This document shows positions 14,088 to 15,992 of a stretch of 15,992 nt of DNA, in pieces. Both the position numbers and the translations under genes were made by a program. Below the pieces are notes generated by a model. That model was not told where the DNA came from and searched no databases. It saw only the letters and a list, made by a program, of their open reading frames with translations. Positions within the stretch are counted from its first letter, which is position 1. Every line of letters begins with the position of its first letter. The stretch is from Treponema sp. (GTDB lineage: Bacteria; Spirochaetota; Spirochaetia; Treponematales; Breznakiellaceae): NCBI GenBank assembly GCA_009785045.1, contig WQXC01000025.1, forward strand, positions 1 to 15,992. The letters are read 5' to 3'.

Positions 14088-14897
14088 TTACCCAAGCTCT
14101 ATGGCGCGCTTCCAAGCGGCTTCCACGGCTTCAATCACTGTGCTGCGAAACGCGCCGTCTTCGAGCGCGGCAATGCCTGCTATTGTGGTGCCGCCTGGGG
14201 ATGTTACCATGTCTTTAAGCTCCCCGGGGTGTTTACCTGTTTCCTGAACCATTGCCGCAGCTCCCAGTACTGTCTGAGCAGCGTAACAAAGAGCTTTGTC
14301 TCTTGGAAGCCCGGCGCGTACGCCTCCGTCTGCCAATGCCTCAATAAACAAATATACAAACGCAGGTCCCGATCCTGATAGCCCAGTGACTGCATCCATA
14401 AAACGTTCTTCTACTTTATCTACAATGCCCGCTGCTCCCAAAAACTTTTCCAGTTCTGCGGCGCTTTGCGGCGGAACTTCCGGCGACAATGCCAATGCGA
14501 TTAAACCCTTACCGATTAATGCCGGTGTGTTTGGCATTATTCTTGCCGCCGGTACTTTTTCTCCGATAACTTCCTGTATTTTACCTGTTGACCAGCCAGC
14601 CGCCATGGAAACTAATACCGGCGCGCTGCCTGCACTGTGTTTTTTCTTTACTGCAGGAGCAATTTCGGCTAACACTTGCGGCAAAACCTGCGGCTTTACT
14701 GCAAGAAATATAATATCGCCTTTTTCAATTGCTTCCGTATTACTGGATAATACTTTCGCTCCAAGCGAAGCCGCTGCTGTTTTTGCTTTTTGATAATCGG
14801 TATCGGTTAAAAATATTTCTGTGCCTTTCGCTGCGCCTTTCATTAAAGCGAAACCCATATTGCCGCTTCCGATGCATGTTATTGTTTTGGTTGTCAT
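14088..14897 (-). CDS. proC: Pyrroline-5-carboxylate reductase
   Basis: 269 residues, family length. It carries out the last step of proline synthesis, NAD(P)H reduction of 1-pyrroline-5-carboxylate to proline, in the cytosol. The N-terminal Rossmann fold shows CIGSGNMG (8-15), with FLAVKPQ and MPNTPALIGKG further on. The C-terminal dimer domain has the ProC signature LSGSGPAFVYLFIEAL and MVTSPGGTTIAGIAALE. An in-frame TTG at 14900 precedes the ATG, but ATG 14897-14895 is preferred since it overlaps the trpS stop as TGATG, a standard coupling junction. No proA or proB is seen in the window. Confidence 0.96.
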   Translation of the reverse strand: MTTKTITCIGSGNMGFALMKGAAKGTEIFLTDTDYQKAKTAAASLGAKVLSSNTEAIEKGDIIFLAVKPQVLPQVLAEIAPAVKKKHSAGSAPVLVSMAAGWSTGKIQEVIGEKVPAARIMPNTPALIGKGLIALALSPEVPPQSAAELEKFLGAAGIVDKVEERFMDAVTGLSGSGPAFVYLFIEALADGGVRAGLPRDKALCYAAQTVLGAAAMVQETGKHPGELKDMVTSPGGTTIAGIAALEDGAFRSTVIEAVEAAWKRAIELG

Positions 14898-15892
14898 CAA
14901 TCAATACCTGCTGCTTTGCGAAAACGCTTAACTGTCGCTGCTGCAATTGGCCTCGCTTTTTCTGCGCCCTGTTCCAGGATTTTATCAAGTGCTGGAATGT
15001 CTGCCATGATCGTATCATATCGCTCACGGATGGGAGTAAGACAGCGGTTAACAACCTGGAACAACTCTTCTTTTGCGTCTCCCCAGCCCATGCCGCCTGC
15101 ACGGTACCTGCCGGCGAGTGCTTCCTGTTCTGCCGCATCCGCAAATAATTTGTAGAGCTGAAATATCTGGCTTGTGTCCGGATCTTTAGGCTCTTCTACA
15201 GATTGTGAATTTGTTGTTATGCGCATAATTGTTTTACGCAGTGTTTTTTCCGGCACAAAAAGCGGGATTACATTGTTGTAACTCTTGCTCATTTTTCGTC
15301 CGTCCAACCCGGGTATTACGGCAGAATCTTCCTGAACGCCCGCCTGCGGTATTTTTAAAACCTGCTGCCCGTAGTTTGCGTTTATAGACTGCGCAATATC
15401 CTGTGCCATTTCGATGTGCTGCACCTGATCTTTGCCCACCGGCACAATGTCAGAATCAAAAATGATAATATCTGCTGCCATTAAAATGGGGTAAGTAAAA
15501 AGCCCCATGTTGATACCAGCGTCTGTGTCATCGCCCTTTTCATTATTTTCCTGAATCGCAGCCTTGTAGGCATGAGCGCGGTTCATCAGTCCCTTGGCTG
15601 TAAATGCCATAAGCATTGTTGCAAGTTCAAAAACTTCGGGGATGGAACTTTGCCTGTAAAAGATTACCTTTTCAGGGTCTAAGCCAGATGCAAGCCAGCC
15701 GGCAGCCACCTGCCTTATGGTGGAATTAAGCCCTTTTGGGTCCCTCATGGTGTTAAGTGCATGGTAGTCGGCTATGAAGTACCGGGCATCATATTCTTTT
15801 GTTAATTCCAGCGCAGGTTTAATCGCGCCAAAATAGTTGCCAATATGCAAGTCGCCGGTAGGTTTAATACCCGTAAGTGATATCTTTTTCAT
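14897..15892 (-). CDS. trpS: Tryptophanyl-tRNA synthetase
   Basis: 331 residues, normal for bacterial TrpRS. This class I synthetase charges tRNA-Trp in the cytosol. The HIGH motif is HIGN (16-19) in PTGDLHIGNYFG; the KMSKS loop is exact (200-204) in GLDGRKMSKSYNN. Other family marks are YFIADYHAL, FTYPILMAADI and PVGKDQVQHIEMAQDIA. It is the first gene of a coupled pair with proC, an uncommon pairing with no obvious metabolic link. There is no Shine-Dalgarno before ATG; a promoter-like element ends six bases upstream. No T-box or trp leader is seen in the 50 bp before it. Confidence 0.97.
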   Translation of the reverse strand: MKKISLTGIKPTGDLHIGNYFGAIKPALELTKEYDARYFIADYHALNTMRDPKGLNSTIRQVAAGWLASGLDPEKVIFYRQSSIPEVFELATMLMAFTAKGLMNRAHAYKAAIQENNEKGDDTDAGINMGLFTYPILMAADIIIFDSDIVPVGKDQVQHIEMAQDIAQSINANYGQQVLKIPQAGVQEDSAVIPGLDGRKMSKSYNNVIPLFVPEKTLRKTIMRITTNSQSVEEPKDPDTSQIFQLYKLFADAAEQEALAGRYRAGGMGWGDAKEELFQVVNRCLTPIRERYDTIMADIPALDKILEQGAEKARPIAAATVKRFRKAAGID

Positions 15893-15898
15893 AGGGTT

Positions 15899-15927
15899 AA
15901 TTTATCGTTTTAGGGTAAAAAAGTAAA
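15899..15927 (-). promoter_or_regulatory. Candidate leaderless promoter of trpS-proC
   Basis: On the minus strand TTTACT (15927-15922) and TAAATT (15904-15899) are 17 bp apart, each with four of six consensus bases. Six bases separate the -10 from the trpS ATG at 15892, so the transcript would begin at the start codon. Confidence 0.4.
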
Positions 15928-15946
15928 GGTGGCAGGGAGATTACCA

Positions 15947-15992
15947 ATGGGTGAGAAAGAAAGACTAAGGGGTAAGATTTTAGAGATAGTAA
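15947..15992 (+). CDS. 5' end of an unidentified gene (partial)
   Basis: ATG at 15947 is preceded by AGGGAGA (15934-15940), a strong ribosome binding site six to seven bases upstream. The frame stays open to the window edge and reads MGEKERLRGKILEIV. Fifteen residues are too few to identify a family. It is divergent from trpS, with only 54 bp between the start codons, so the promoters must overlap. Confidence 0.6.
   Translation, partial: MGEKERLRGKILEIV

Noticed and set aside
14898..14900. TTG as the proC start
   Set aside because: The ATG directly following overlaps the trpS stop in a normal TGATG junction and gives the usual N-terminus.
14296..15155. Plus-strand open frames over proC and trpS
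   Set aside because: Both enzymes are unambiguous on the minus strand; these are shadows.
1..15992. CRISPR array, tRNA, rRNA, insertion sequence or prophage genes
   Set aside because: Reading both strands I saw no spaced direct repeats, tRNA cloverleaf or CCA-ended acceptor, rRNA stretch, transposase or integrase; this is by eye and cannot exclude a small RNA gene.

Overview
The window looks like a chromosomal segment of a spirochaete, most likely Treponema-like. The clues are two secreted lipoproteins with relaxed lipoboxes (FTAC, FFGC), a large beta-helix surface lipoprotein with a choice-of-anchor-Q-type tail, a dCache chemoreceptor, and an antitoxin starting MTITQTVEIPADRR, a pattern I associate from memory with termite-gut treponemes. 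This placement is inference; the window has no rRNA, tRNA or other phylogenetic marker beyond ordinary housekeeping genes.

Layout. 1-51 is the Ala/Pro-rich tail of an upstream gene. 141-2930 encodes a 929-residue surface lipoprotein (Ig-like, FN3-like and beta-helix modules). 2931-4740 is an accessory, partly decayed island. It holds copies of a TCCGCGGA palindrome, a broken MazEF-type toxin-antitoxin pair (frameshifted antitoxin, internally deleted toxin), an orphan C-terminal scrap of a second beta-helix protein, and an intact Abi_2 (AbiD/AbiF-type) abortive-infection gene. The Abi gene is preceded by a strong promoter, a short structured RNA and a U-run ending three bases before its ATG, which resembles the described abiF-RNA arrangement. 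4791-6835 (minus) carries hsp20, a YmdB-like protein that has lost most metal ligands, and a TPR protein. 6940-8463 encodes a cytosolic class III cyclase-like protein. 8438-9637 (minus) is an MFS transporter, 9750-11945 a methyl-accepting chemotaxis protein, 11946-12653 (minus) a secreted protein of unknown function, 12741-14075 a calcineurin-type phosphoesterase lipoprotein, and 14088-15892 (minus) a translationally coupled trpS-proC pair. A further plus-strand gene begins at 15947 and leaves the window.

Regional patterns. Genes from 6.9 to 15.9 kb alternate in strand. Their three convergent junctions have essentially no spacer (26-bp overlap, 0 bp, 12 bp) and no visible terminators. Four or five genes have a plausible -10 element ending 5-7 nt before the start codon and no Shine-Dalgarno, suggesting frequent leaderless transcription. 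The best candidate for a less-described system is the Abi_2 gene with its RNA leader; the degenerate YmdB homologue next to a TPR gene is the second.
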